DNA of 64,000 nucleotides from Sciurus carolinensis (taxonomy: Eukaryota > Chordata > Mammalia > Rodentia > Sciuridae): the NCBI RefSeq assembly GCF_902686445.1, contig NC_062232.1, positions 36,350,454 through 36,414,453 of the forward strand. Reading direction: 5' to 3'. This document shows positions 1 through 16,186 of the stretch, one piece after another. A program made the position numbers and the translations under genes. Position 1 is the first letter of the stretch. Each line of letters opens with the position of its first letter. The notes beneath the pieces were generated by a model, which made no database searches, was not told the DNA's origin, and was given only the letters and a program-made list of their open reading frames with translations.

Positions 1-65
1 CAGTGTGGTAGTTGCTAAGGGATTTTGCCCAATCTTCCCAGACTTTTTCAGACTATTTCTAAGTT

Positions 66-92
66 TCTTTTTCTTTGTTTTTTTTTTTTTTT

Positions 93-124
<32 letters not shown>

Positions 125-192
125 GTTCTGGGGATGGAACCCAGGCCCTCATGTATGCCAGGCAAGCACTCTACCCCACATCCCCAGCCCTT
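66..192 (-). repeat. ID-type SINE with long A-tail
   Basis: Read on the minus strand this is a tRNA-derived ID element: GGGCTGGGGATGTGG head, a box-B-like GGGTTCCATCCCCAG, then a long A-tail, seen on the plus strand as the T-run 66-122 broken by single G and C. A body of about 70 bp plus tail fits a rodent ID copy. The tail is unusually long for an old element, which suggests a fairly young insertion or tail regrowth. Confidence 0.85.
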
Positions 193-499
193 TTACGAGT
201 TTTTATAGATGCCCCTTTTCTATGTGACACTTTTCTAAGTGAAACTTTCTTTGAAATAATTTTAATTCCTTTCTCTTTTTAAAAGAATCACGACTATGGA
301 AAATAACTCAACAATGGAGAATTCATCTGCAGAATAAGCAATACTAAATAATAGTGTCATATGCTTCTGAAGGGGGAAGAGAAGAGAAACGAACAATTAC
401 TCTCGTCATCCTACCTTGGCCTGCAATTTCTAAGCAATCATGGTAGTACAAATACTTCTCGTATTTTTTCCTCAATTTGTTTTAGTTTTGTTGTTATTT

Positions 500-567
500 G
501 TTTTGTGCTGTGCTGGGGATCTAGCCCAGGACCTTGCACAAGAACTGAGCTACACCCCTAGTCCCTA
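500..567 (-). repeat. ID-type SINE fragment
   Basis: A diverged minus-strand ID body (plus strand: GCTGGGGATCTAGCCCAGGA, then GAGCTACACCCCTAGTCCC). The middle of the element is shortened, and the tail side is a mixed T/G tract. It is an old copy. Confidence 0.7.
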
Positions 568-1710
568 GTTTCCTTTGCCTAAGAAGGAATTTTAGCCTTG
601 CAGAAATTTACATTTGTCTATTTACTACTTTTTTATTTTTTATTTTTAGTACAAATAAGAGCTAGGACATTTTTCTTAAGTGGAAAATTTCTATTTTTCC
701 CCCATAGTCATAGGTGTTTATTAATATAATAGTTAAATTTATTTAAGTCAAATTTCGATCCCCCAAAACTAAAACAAGTCATCTTCATTGGGTTATAATC
801 ATAGGAGTTATGGAAAATTTAAAAGCACACTGAAGTCATGATGTTTTTAAATAGAGGGTGGAGAGATTGACTTATATGGCCTTAATTCTCATGGTTGATA
901 CTACAAAAAATTCTTAATTATACTGGCAATTTAAAAAATACTTGCCATATGAGAATGTTTAAGTGGTTTTAGTCTCAGGACTAACTGACAGTCTCTGAGG
1001 TTGGATTAAACAAATTCTTATTTACCAAGTGTGGACGAATTTCATTCATGTGACTGGGGGTAGTGACAGTCATGAGAACTTTCATTTGGAGTCCATTCCA
1101 CCCTACAATGTGCCTGCCTTCTGGGTGGTCCGTGTGGCTGGCCATTCTTGGTGGTCTTTTAAGCATGATATTCCTTTGTACACCTTGTCTCAACACTGAG
1201 GCAGTTGCCTCTGCAAAATGCATGCCACCTAGTCAACAAGAATGATTTGGATAACCAATATAAAATAATCAATTATGATATCACCACGTTATCTTTTGAA
1301 ATCATTTTAATATCAACGTGGCACATGGAGAAAAATGCTCAGATCACAGAGTTGGTTACTGACAATTTCACCAGGAAACTCCCTGAAGAGCCCTCCAAGA
1401 GATATGTTCTACTGCTCAGTCCTATATTGCATTCCCTTTCTCTGTACTGTTATTAGAGGCAGAAGGAGTCATAATAACTTGCAGACTCCATTTTCCTTTA
1501 TTGAACAAGGACACTACTGCTCATGAATTTCCCAGGCAGGGACAAAGACAACCATCCACCGTGTACATGTGCTTGATTAGGCTGGCAAAAAGTACAATGA
1601 ATGCATTGTGGGAAATCTTAAAAAGAGAATTCTCCAACAAGCCCTGGGTTTGGGTTATGACCACAGTTCTCCATCCCCTGACAAAGAAATATGGCTTCTC
1701 TATTTTTCCT
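568..1710. other. Unique sequence, no gene seen
   Basis: AT-rich unique sequence. Two overlapping short frames near 981-1245 lie on opposite strands and have no recognisable domain, coding bias or splice context. I see no repeat family I can name here. Confidence 0.5.
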
Positions 1711-5496
<3,786 letters not shown>

Positions 5497-5570
5497 TTCA
5501 ACAAATATTTATTTAACACATATCCATCGAGCACCTATTAAATGTCTCCTTTTGCTCTAAGAGATAAAAG
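5497..5570 (-). repeat. L2-like 3'-end relic
   Basis: The phrase TCAACAAATATTTATTTAAC followed by GAGCACCTATTAAATGTC is the reverse of the tail of the old mammalian LINE2, whose plus-strand end reads like gtgctcaataaatatttgttga. It is short and diverged. Confidence 0.6.
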
Positions 5571-5586
5571 ATAAAGGTCAGGGGGC

Positions 5587-6090
5587 CTGTAGGTATAGCT
5601 CAGTGGTAGGAACACATGCAAGGCACTGGGTTCAATCCCCAGCACCAAAAAATAATTTTAAAAAAGCCAGACTCTGTGGTGCACACCTGTAATCCCAGCT
5701 ACTTGGGAGACTGAGGCAGGAGGATCACAAATTCAAGACCGGCCTCAGCAACTTACTGAGAGCTTGCCTCAAATTTTTTAAAAATAAAAAAATCTGGGGC
5801 CAGACAGGGTGGTGCACACCTATACTCCCAGCAGCTTGGGAGGCTGAGGCAGGAGGATCCTGAGTTCAAAGCCAGCCTCAGCAAAAGTGAGGTGCTAAGC
5901 AACTCAGCGAGATCCTGTCTCTAAATAAAAGATTTAAATGGGCTAGAAATGTGGCTTAGTAGTAAAGCACTCCCTCGGTTCAATCCCTGGTACCAAAAAT
6001 AAAAAGAACTGGGGAGGTAGCTCAGTGATAGCACCCCTGGGATCAATCTGTAGTAGCACAAAAAATATCAATCAATAAATAAAAATTTAG
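5587..6090 (+). repeat. Nested cluster of ID and B1-dID SINEs
   Basis: In order: a plus-strand ID body (5587-5655); a B1-type body (5666-5785, with GTGGTGCACACCTGTAATCC); a complete B1-dID (5792-6003) with B1 part, GCTAAGCAACTCAGCGAGA linker and ID part ending GTTCAATCCCTGGTACC; and a further ID tail (6009-6062). The first B1 and the last ID tail look like the two halves of one B1-dID into whose internal A-rich linker the complete copy inserted. Confidence 0.85.
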
Positions 6091-6190
6091 AAAGAGATCA
6101 GGGGTCAGGGGAAAGAATAGGTCCTATCCTAGATCCCTCTTCTAGCTCACCGCATCTATAAGCAGAATATTGGCCTGTGTTTTCTGGGTA

Positions 6191-6206
6191 GTTTTTTTTT
6201 TTTTTG
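6191..6206. repeat. Poly-T tract
   Basis: A run of about 15 T with no SINE body attached on either side. It may be a remnant tail or a simple tract. Confidence 0.7.
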
Positions 6207-6210
6207 GATA

Positions 6211-7540
6211 CATTGATATCTAATTCATATCAACATGCATCGAATCATTTCTAAAATGATCAAGAAAAGCAGATAAAATATAACAACTTTGGAATGGAGC
6301 CCATGAATCAGACAGAATTATTTGTTATTTACTGTAATTTTAAAAATCATGATATGAGCATGAGTAAGGTAAAGATTACAGAACCCAGAGCCTCTCTCAA
6401 AGAAATTGCCAAAAAATTAGAAAAAAAAAAAAACCCCTGAAGATGTGTAATGGTGGATAAAAGCTTGCCAGTAGCTAACACTTCACACAACAATTCGAAA
6501 AGCAAGAAAATCTAGGTCTAATTCAGAGAGTATGAAGTGCTAAGTAGCCCCTTCCCAGGAACCCAAAGAATTCCAATGGGATCTAGTCAACTAGATGCCT
6601 TGGAGAACAAGTCAGATGCTTCTTCCCAAGGCACTTAATTTATAAACTGTAAACAGCATTTTGGATTCTGTAAAGCATCCCGTGTGCTCAATGAATGGTT
6701 TTTAATATTTCTATCTGACAGCACATGAGTGGCAGCTAAGAAGTCAAGCCTAGGCTGACCAGAGGCAGTGTTCTGACTGGAAAATCTACCAGGCCCCCAG
6801 TCTGCCAACCCCAGGGATCTCCAAGGATGGGCAGCCACAGGGTCAGTGGGGAGAGAGCAGCTCCTTCCATTTTCATTCCACTGCTTAGATTCTACAGTGG
6901 GAGGCAATAGCTGCCCCCATAATGCTACCTCGGAGAGAGAAGAAAACACTTTTGTGATTGAACAATAGACCATCAGTCTGTGATAGGACTCTGCATTCTC
7001 CCAACCTGCTTGACTAGCCATCTGTGGCCAAGCTCAGCAGCGGGGTTGGGGGATGGGGTGGGAGGGTGATAGAGGAAGAACAGAGACAGGAAAAGCAAAA
7101 GCAAAGGAGGAATATAGCCAGAGGTAATAAATCACAATCCTGGGGAAGATAAGGGTGCTCAAACAAAGGACTGGGAAAAGAAATAATTTAGGGGGACTGA
7201 GCCAATAATCAAGTGACCCCACCTGTGTGTGTGTCCTTGGCTAGAATAGTTTCACTGTCTGGGGAGGAACGCAGTGGGAGGACTTGACCTTGAGCCTGAC
7301 AGAAACCTAAAATCCTGGCTTTCAGACAGTGTCAAGGAATCCAGAGGAACCTCTCATTATTATCCAAATTCCCACTTACCTGCATCTTCGTGTTCTCTCC
7401 CCGCACACATTGCTAGTTGTTAGAATGCTGTGTCCCAGTATTTTACACTCATTTGTCAGAAATATTGAATAACAATTGCACTGTATCCCAAAACCTACAG
7501 AGCATTTAACTATTGCCCAATTGAATGAAAGAAAGGCTCA
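6211..7540. other. Unique sequence, no gene seen
   Basis: Mostly unique sequence with an A-tract at 6420-6433. A 128-codon minus-strand frame (6635-7021) is the longest here, but its composition is ordinary, it has no family motif, and no donor or acceptor supports it. I regard it as chance. Confidence 0.5.
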
Positions 7541-7554
7541 ACTGAATGTCCTTG

Positions 7555-7700
7555 AGCTCTAGTCCTGCCCTCCCATCTTGGGCTGTGTGATGTTTATCAA
7601 GTCAATTGTCTTCTCTGGGACTCAATTTCCTTACCTACAAAATTAATGAATTGGTCTAGAGGTTCTACAGCTCTTCACATTTCCAGTCATCTCTAAATCT
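7555..7700 (-). repeat. MIR relic
   Basis: The series GGGCTGTGTGATGTTTATCA, TCTCTGGGACTCAATTTCCT and ACCTACAAAATTAATGAATT follows the reverse of the MIR core (plus-strand form: cctcattttacagatgaggaaactgaggc). It is an ancient, diverged tRNA-derived SINE. Confidence 0.65.
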
Positions 7701-8713
7701 ACCCAAGCTTCTCAAAGTTACAGTACCTGCTCCGAGGCTACATAGTCCCCGAAAGCAATCCTACAACAATACTTCCTTTCTTATTTAAGGAGTTAATAAC
7801 TACTGAAGAGTCCATACAACTTCCAATGTGGTGCCTGAGCCAACACTGAAGGCGGAGCTATAAAAACATGCCCCTTGATGAGGCCCTATGGGTAGCCTGA
7901 AATAAATATAGCCTTTAATCACCAATTGATTCAATGCTTGCAATGTACTAAATGTGGTTTATAAATTAACCATATCCTGTTAATAATAGGATATACTTAG
8001 TTATGATATTTAATCAGTATTTATTTATCTTAAAGTTACCTTAAAATTTGTGTCTTAAAATTTTTGTCTCTAGTTTCCTCCAAAGCATAAATGGGGAGGA
8101 GAGGAGGTTGAAAGTAATCAATCATGCTAGAATTAGACTTCTTTCATTGATAATGATGATAATATAGGATGAGTTCAACCTGCCTGTGCCTTTCTTATGA
8201 GTGATCTTTGTTCCTAAACTGAGCTTCAGCCTCAGATCCTAAGGCTCTAATGGGGCCATCTGTGATGCTCAGGCTCAGGATAGGAGAATAAAATTGATCA
8301 GAAGAGTTTATCTTCTCTGTAGATAAAGAATTAATAAGTTCTCAGTGGTCAAGAGCTAGCTAGGTACTCTGCTTGGTAAAGCAGCACAGAACATTCCTCC
8401 TCTATGCTAGGGGAGGAACATTCCTGAAGCCCTGGGCTGGGACTGGAGTCTAAAAGAATTGACTACTAGATATGACTCTTGATTCTTCTACTAGGCATCT
8501 GTGAGCTTCTGTTCTTTCTATGGAAAGACTCATTCTGTGCTCTTAACAGGTGATATAACTAATTGACTTTTAGAATATATACCCTGCATAAATTGAAAAT
8601 GACCAGGTCTGATTAACCCAGTGTTGGGAAACAATTTTCTGTTGAAGTCTTTTCCTCCTGGGATTTACATTAGTTATGTAATCTAGCCACCTGTCTATAA
8701 GCTGTGACTGATA
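7701..8713. other. Unique sequence, no gene seen
   Basis: AT-rich, without repeats that I recognise. Nothing coding or RNA-like stands out. Confidence 0.45.
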
Positions 8714-8978
8714 AGGTGATGAGCTGTCAGAAAATGCTCAGGGGTGGCCTTTTTATGGTGCCACAAATCACCAGTAGCTCTAAACACAGAGTCCCCTTCC
8801 ATCCTTTCAACCACGTGGAATAAAAATAGGGAGAATGGAAGCCACACAAGTAACAACAGAGAAAGTGGAAACATTTTTGATGTCCCAAATCTGCCACTGC
8901 TTTTTCAATTTTTTCAAGCGGTACAATTTCAAAAAGGGAAAGATTCCTTCATTTTACCAACTCCCTCCCAGGAATCTG
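8714..8978 (+). repeat. Diverged repeat, partner of 10509-10779
   Basis: This block matches the reverse complement of 10509-10779 over its full length, from GTGATGAGCTGTCAGAAAAT to ACTCCCTCCCAGGAATC, with roughly three quarters of positions shared by eye and small indels. The reading frames also correspond: NTESPSILSTTWNK and FDVPNLPLLFQFF here, against NVESPSTLSTIGNK and FDVQNLQLPFQFF in the partner. I cannot name the family. It could be an unrecognised old interspersed repeat or an old inverted duplication. Confidence 0.7.
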
Positions 8979-9664
8979 GGGATAGGAGCAGGGGTGTCTC
9001 ACGTGATCTACTGCTCACCTTGCATAAGACTCTTCGGAAATAAAGCAGGAAAGCTCTGATGTACCCAACCCAGAGGACTCAGTCCTGCCAAAACACATGA
9101 AGATTACACCCTCCCTGTGGAAAAGAAAAGATGGCCAGGTATTCTGGGGACCATTTTGCTGAAACAACTCCACACTTGCTCTGCCACTGGACTGCTGGCT
9201 CTGGTTTGACCTTAGAGAAGAAAGATGACCAATGTTAGCTCAGGGTTCAGGCTCCCTTTTACCCTGGAGCCAAATGAGTGTGTTGGCTTTTCTTCAAAGT
9301 GTCCAGCAAAGTGTTTCCAAAGCTGCGTTTGAATCTCCTTGCCTGCAACCACGTTTTGGAATGGTGGGTAGTGATCTCACCTAACAGCTGTAGTGCCCTT
9401 AGTTAGGACTGGGGCATAAACAATAGGAGCAGTTCAGTCTTTCCATGCCCCATTCAATTTGCTTTTTCTGCATGATGGTGGGATTTGAATACTGAATTTA
9501 ACCCTATTGCAGTCCAGAACACTTCTGGATGCAAGCCCATGCAAAAGAGGAAAGGCTGACATAAAAGTCACATAAAAATATTGCTGATCACCCTGACCTT
9601 GTCGGGCCGTTGTTTTCCTATTTGTATTTTGTTTTGCTTAAATCATGCATACTACAGCTACATC
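8979..9664. other. Unique sequence, no gene seen
   Basis: No recognised repeat or coding signal. The plus frame at 8744-9043 extends into the first part but shares no recognisable domain. Confidence 0.45.
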
Positions 9665-9895
9665 TCTTTTTTTTGTTTTGTTTTGCTTTTTGTACTGGGA
9701 TTGAACCCAGGGCACTCAACCACTGAGCCACATCCCCAATTCTCTTTTATTATTATTATTTTTTAAATTTTTCAGATGGGATCTCAGTAAGTTGCTTTGC
9801 TAAATTGATGAGGCTGACCTCAAACTTGTGATCCTCCTACCTCAGACTCCCAAACCACTGGGACTACAGGTGTGCACTACCACACCCAGCTAGCT
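9665..9895 (-). repeat. B1-dID SINE
   Basis: A complete minus-strand B1-dID: T-rich tail (9666-9690), reversed ID part (TGTACTGGGATTGAACCCAG, then ACTGAGCCACATCCCCAA), a T-rich linker, and reversed B1 part (CAAACTTGTGATCCTCCTAC, ACTGGGACTACAGGTGTGC). Confidence 0.9.
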
Positions 9896-9899
9896 ATAT

Positions 9900-10060
9900 C
9901 TTTTTTTAAAGATTTTTTTAGTACAACCATAGAAACGAAATGATGTACCCCATTTGTGTACAATGAATCAAAATGCGGTCTGTGAAAAAATTTTTTAAAA
10001 ATTAAAAAAATAAAAATAAATTAAAAAGAAGAAGAAAGAAGAAGCAAAACGAAAAAAAAA
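9900..10060 (+). repeat. L1 3'-end fragment and A-rich tail
   Basis: GATGTACCCCATTTGTGTAC followed by AATGAATCAAAATGCGGTCT and a long A-rich segment with GAAGAAGAAAGAAG looks like a truncated plus-strand L1 end and its tail. It is sandwiched between two minus-strand SINEs. The family assignment is by resemblance only. Confidence 0.5.
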
Positions 10061-10185
10061 TTTTAGGTGTAGATGGACACAATACCTTTATTTTTTATTT
10101 TTATGGAGTGCTGAGAATCAAACCCAGTGCCTCACACATGCTAGGTAAGCACTCTACCATTGAGCTACAACTGCAGCCCCAGCTT
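10061..10185 (-). repeat. ID-type SINE, long-tail subtype
   Basis: A minus-strand ID copy preceded by the segment TGTAGATGGACACAATACC, which marks a subtype seen again at 44829 (plus) and 46683 (minus). The body runs GTGCTGAGAATCAAACCCAG to GAGCTACAACTGCAGCCCC. Confidence 0.85.
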
Positions 10186-10508
10186 TATCTTTTGATTGCC
10201 AGCTCTCCTATAACAATCCTATTCTGCTTTTAGATCTAGAAACTCAAAATAAAATATAATTTAAACTCTTAAAAGGGGTTTAAACTTAATGAGGAGGGAT
10301 GGGGAGCATGGAAATGTATCAAGCCCTAAAATATCTCTATTGAGTTTTAAAGAAAAATTGGACTTTGATTAAGGACTATATTTCTTTGATTCTTCACATC
10401 CATGTTAGGAATGTGTGTACCTACATCTTACTTAAAGTTGAATATGAGGGATGTTTTTTCACTTGAGAAGTTGCTCTCTTTTTCAGGTAGAGAAGACAAC
10501 TTTAAACC
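10186..10508. other. Unique sequence, no gene seen
   Basis: AT-rich spacer between a SINE and the second arm of the diverged inverted pair. Nothing coding or repeated is recognised. Confidence 0.45.
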
Positions 10509-10779
10509 CCTTCCTGGGAGGGAGTGGGTGAAATGAAGGGAAAGTTTCCTTTCTGATTTTGGTGCTATTTGAAAAAAAATTGAAAGGGCAGTTGCAGATT
10601 TTGAACATCAAAAATAATCCTTCCTCCTTCTCTTTTGTTATATCTCCCATGACCTGCTGTCTTCTTACTTTTATTGCCTATGGTTGAAAGGGTGGAAGGA
10701 GACTCCACATTAGGGCTATTGTCAGTCTGTGGCACTGTACAAAGGTCACTGCTGAGCATTTTCTGACAACTCATCAACC
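10509..10779 (-). repeat. Diverged repeat, inverted partner of 8714-8978
   Basis: Read on the minus strand this starts GGTTGATGAGTTGTCAGAAA and ends ACTCCCTCCCAGGAAGG, paralleling the plus-strand block at 8714-8978. The two lie about 1.5 kb apart in opposite orientation. Between them are only SINEs, an L1 end and unique sequence. Confidence 0.7.
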
Positions 10780-11894
<1,115 letters not shown>

Positions 11895-11993
11895 TCATAC
11901 ACACATCTTGTCAAGCTATCAGGAAAAGACTCATTTTAATTTGGCTGTGTTAAATTTTTCCTTTTGTGTCCTTTAATGAATGTTAGCTAATTC

Positions 11994-12018
11994 CAAAAAA
12001 AAAAAAAAAAAAAAAAAA
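11994..12018. repeat. Poly-A tract
   Basis: About 24 A with no SINE body recognisable upstream. It may be the tail of a degraded retroposon or a simple tract. Confidence 0.8.
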
Positions 12019-14195
12019 CAATCAAAGCCCCCAGGAAAAGAAAAGGAATAGGAAGCTGCCTTGTAGATTGCTCTTTAATACCTCTTGGTCCCAAGGACAT
12101 TAGCAGCATCTTTTAAGGATGCTGCACAGGGAGGGTCTTAAATGGGAATCTCTAATTGAGAAGTCCAGTACCTTCCATTTACAACTCATCAACCAAACTG
12201 TTGTTCTGTTATTAAGAGAAAGGTCTCTCCCCATCCCCAAAGCCTCATGCATTTTCGGTTGGTTCAACCCAGGATCTATTTCTTCCCTCTCCCTTCCACC
12301 AAAAGGGTTTCATAAAGACATTCAGGCCTGGGATAGACAAATTAAAAATTCTGTCTTTCCTTTCTGTTTGGGGAGGGGAGGACGTGGGAAGGATGAAGAA
12401 AGGGGGCAGGGTAGGGCTCAAGGATCCGGGGAGCTTTGTTCCAAGTCACTTGTCTCTCCCCCTGAAACAGAGAATAACCACATTTCTCTTAATGTGGGCC
12501 GAAGTGCATCCAGGCATTCCCATAGCACTCCCACCCCCGGGCCTTTGCCGGAGATGTTCGGGTCACCATGATGGTATGCTTGTCCCTGCCAACCCGGGTC
12601 ACTCCAGTCCTGCTCTCCACGAGCCACGTGGCTGCTCCTCTCTGCGAGTGGGTTCAGGCTCGGGGCTACAAAAAGCCCCCATATCCTATCAGCCCAGCAG
12701 AACTAGTGCCAAGAATGACATCCTGGGAATACTATGGAGATGAGGAGACCGCATGGGCTGTTCTCCCCGGATGGAACAGGACCCAGGCTGTCTGGAAAAC
12801 AGACCAGGCAAAGAGCAGCTCACAATGGAAGCAGCTCAGGCGAAGGGAAAAGGGGGCGGGCTGGGAGCGGTGGTGAGCAAAAGAAAAGAAAAGCCACATG
12901 CCACCCAGGAAGATTCCAGGGCGAGCAGTGGGAGGAGGTGGTGGAGGAAGGACTTGCAGGAAACAAGTACCCAGACATGGCACTGCCAGTCTAGCTGAAT
13001 TCTTTTCTGAATTAGATTATGCGAAAGAAAGAGGGGAAATATATAGCCAGCCAGCTGTTCAAAGGCTTACAACCTTGCTTTTATTGTCCGGGTAAGCTGG
13101 TGAGGTGGGGCATCAGAGGAATTCCAAACATACCATCCTAGAGAAATTTTAATATGTTCCACAGTGTCATACACGAAGAGGAAATGACAGCTGATCACAG
13201 CCAGGACCGGTCACAGCAATTCGGGCCCTGAAGCTCCCTCACCCTCCAAAGGCCCCACTTCCCTCCTTGGTGTTAGCACTTCTCAGTCTGTCCACCTGCC
13301 TCCCTATCCCCTGCTCCTACTGGACTGCCAGCCAAAGTTGCATTAACTTACTGTCATGGAAAGAGGTGAGGATGAACTCAAAGGCAATGGCCAAGAAGCT
13401 GAGGGCTGGCTAGGGTGAGTCAGGCTCCCCAAGGGAGTCAGAGGCATTTTAATCCAGCCACAGGGGATTATCTGCTGATAAGGACCAAATCAAGATCCCT
13501 TCAGGGTTTTTTTTTTCCCCCAGTAACCTAACCGCATGATAAAACACCAAACTGGGTCATTGGAAAGCAATACTCTGTGTGGTTCCGAGACCTGAGTTTG
13601 GCAAACAACTTCTGGCAACTTCTTCCCAGGGGCCTTTTGAATTTAAGCCAAGCCCAGAGGTCATTGGTTTTGTGGATCCTGGGAGTAGGACAAGTAAGTG
13701 GTGGGAGATAGTGACTACATCTTTCTCCGTGCATGTTTCTAATTCAATGATTCATCAAATGGCCATGATGTCAGCTGCTGAGTAGGTGACTCACTCCCAT
13801 TCTCCACCCCCCCCCCCCACCATAGAGATAGCACGTGGTCCTTTCCAAAGGGTGCTCAAGAGAGCAGAAAAAGGATAAACTGCTCTTTTCCCAGACCTCT
13901 TCTACCCAGGCTGGTAAGATCCAGGCCACTTTAGCTGTGCAGGTGAGATACACCTAGGAACTGGAGATGAAGCCTTAAAGGCAACCCCTTGATCATAAGT
14001 GGGAAAAAAGCCCATTGATAATTGAGAATCATATCAAGTAAATCTAGGTACCAGCAACTATTTTTACAGCTTCTTTATGACCAGAAATTTCATGCTCTGT
14101 TTGCCCATTGGAAAACAGTACCAAAATCTAACTGGAAAGAGCATGTGGATGGAGAGTCAGGGTACAAGACAATGTCCCATTCAGCTTCTCATTCA
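12019..14195. other. GC-richer unique segment, no gene seen
   Basis: Repeat-poor and relatively GC-rich around 12.36-12.95 kb. It contains a GC-box (GGGGGCGGGC near 12853), a hairpin-capable GGGGCT-ACAAAA-AGCCCC at 12662-12679, and several overlapping 80-150 codon frames on both strands that reflect GC content rather than a clear gene. A C-run lies at 13807-13818. Lack of repeats together with these motifs could mark a regulatory region; I cannot identify a gene. Confidence 0.4.
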
Positions 14196-14198
14196 TCA

Positions 14199-14268
14199 GG
14201 ACTAGCATAGTGCCAGGCATATTGCAAATGCTTAATAAATATTTATTAAAAGAATGATGGAATGAATA
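14199..14268 (+). repeat. L2-like 3'-end relic
   Basis: TAGCATAGTGCCAGGCATAT then TGCTTAATAAATATTTATTA and a GAATGATGGAATGAAT tail match the characteristic end of LINE2 (tagcacagtgcctggcacatag... aataaatatttgttgaatgaatg). Confidence 0.75.
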
Positions 14269-14269
14269 A

Positions 14270-15400
14270 TTAATCAGTAAGAATGATAGTAGCTGATTTG
14301 TGAGTTTTTAAAATAGAGTGAAACTTGCTGACCACCATTGGTGGCTATAATTCTAAAAAAACTCACCACATTTTTCAAGGACCCAGGAAAATAAATGAGT
14401 TGGAAATTGTTAAAGGTATTGAAAAATGATTTATTTTTCCCTTGACAGTGTCATTGGAAGTCGAATTAAGATTGAAAACTCCACAGGCACATTTCCATAT
14501 GTGGGTATCAGCTGCTTGGTCACCAGTCATAAGACCTCAGCTAGTTCTCCCCTACCTGAACTAAATGTATTTTAAAATAAATGACGCAATACATTGCATT
14601 GTGTGTTCAAACACTCTCATATAATGATCTGCATAATAGTTTAAGAAAATTGTTTTGAGTTGGCTAAATGCTTTGCTAACAGCAGTAGTTTTAAGCAAAT
14701 CACCATCAAATTTTACAGCAATACAATCCTAGTATTTTTCTTTCAGGCTTTCTTGAATAGTGAATATTCCAAAGTTGTAAATTAACACATCCAAAAGTCA
14801 GATTTTCATTCAACAATGCTTGTTTGGTGAGTTATTAGAGAAAATCAGAAAAGTTCCCCATAAATCATGCCCCCACATTGCAAAGAAAATCGGTTGATAG
14901 GTTTCTGAAGTTCACTTTCAGAAGTAAGACTTGTGAGAAGAAAATGAGCAATATATTTGTATCTAGTTTAAATGCTCAATTGAGAAGCATTCTGCAGTCC
15001 CCACTGTATTCAGTTGACCCCCCACTGCATTTTATGTGTCTCGGTGCTTTCAAATACATCTGGTATTTAATGTTATGTGTTGAAGCAATTTGCCCATGCC
15101 AGCTCCTTGTAATTAAAATGCACTAATATCACAAATGAAAAGAGGCATGCTTTGTAGCAGTCATGACTTTTAGCAATGACAGTTACAAAGAAAGTAGGAG
15201 GGACTCCCATCTTGCCAAATAACTTCCTTTGCCGCACCTGAATCTCAGTAGAGATGGGAGGCCCGTCTCTAGTGCAGGCTTATCTGGATTTGTCCATTAC
15301 AATGAGCCTCAGTTACTGTGCGTTCTGAGTCATTAACATTCTGTACACAATCAAACTTCCCGTCCCCCAAGAAAGAGTTATGCCCAGGCCTCCCACAGCT
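14270..15400. other. Unique sequence, no gene seen
   Basis: Repeat-free AT-rich sequence. An 82-codon plus frame at 14878-15126 has no recognisable feature. The absence of SINEs from about 12.0 to 17.7 kb contrasts with the rest of the window. Confidence 0.45.
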
Positions 15401-15407
15401 CAATTGT

Positions 15408-15770
15408 TCATTTAAAGAGAGAACTTGTATTCGGGAGTTTGAAAGGACCCTCCGAATATTCCTCAGGTGTCTGTAGGAGTCTTTCCTTCAGGTTCTGGTC
15501 CCTATGCTGGTGGGAGCATCCTTTCCCCATCACTCCTTGGACAGTGTAGCGTTCATCATGCTGCAGGGACGAGCTGACTACTAAAAATAACCCTTGCAAT
15601 AAGGCCAAGGCAAACAGCATGCATTTCCTTGGACATTTTGCCCAATCAAAATCATACAGCAAACCCATCCTCATCTCTCCCCGGGGCTCCCGAATGTATC
15701 TATGGATGCGGAGTCCCGCGCGCATTGAGAGAAGAATGCAAAGGAGCAGGATTCCTGCAAAGCATGACAC
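15408..15770 (-). other. Uncharacterised 120-codon open frame, possibly not coding
   Basis: A minus-strand frame that I do not recognise. The N-terminal 18 residues are hydrophobic (ILLLCILLSM region), followed by basic RIHRYIREPRGEMRMG, then a second hydrophobic patch (LFALALLQGLFLVV). It begins at GTG rather than ATG, so the first ATG is codon 16. On the same strand a pyrimidine tract followed by GCTTTGCAG at about 15755-15763 resembles a splice acceptor that would open into it, but its phase does not match the donor at 16317. CpGs cluster at 15685-15725. I treat it as part of a possibly conserved or transcribed non-coding region and not as a called gene. Confidence 0.2.
15581..15590 (+). 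promoter_or_regulatory. Consensus MEF2-type motif
   Basis: CTAAAAATAA is an exact fit to the MEF2 consensus YTAWWWWTAR. A CCAAT box (15642-15646) lies 50 bp downstream. It is interesting only because the surrounding 5 kb is free of young repeats; function is inferred. Confidence 0.3.
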
Positions 15771-16186
15771 CGAAAGCTAGAAATAAATGTTGCCTATTGT
15801 TTGAAGTCATTCTGAGCACTCCGGCACAGCCCTGGCAGGAGATCAGCAGCACACAGAAGTAGTAATAAAAGTAAACAGTGCGCGTTTTACCTCGCAGGCT
15901 TGCCTGCGTTAATAGTGCCCCCATTGTAAGAGGGATGAGGGCGGTGGGGAAGATACTGGGCTCCAGGAATCCATGTCAGCAAGTTGCTGCTTCTCTGTCC
16001 CCTTTTACAGGGTCAAATATAAGAACCATTACAAAGTTACATCTAACTACGCAGAGAGTTTGGAAAGAAAATCTAAGTCAAACCAAAAAAAAATATTCTC
16101 GAGCTTCTTTGGGAGGCTCCCTGCTCTGTCACAGACTTCAAAGACCCGTTCATTTGAAAAACACAAGGCTAGCAAGCTACAAATTA

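Noticed and set aside
5587..5655. tRNA-like box A/B sequence (GTAGGTATAGCTCAGTGG, GGTTCAATCCCC)
   Set aside because: This and about 30 similar sites are ID-type SINEs derived from a tRNA, with A-tails and no tRNA fold. They are not tRNA genes.
12119..13095. Several overlapping 80-150 codon frames suggesting a gene
   Set aside because: They occur on both strands and in several frames at once, which is what GC-richer sequence gives. None resembles a known family.
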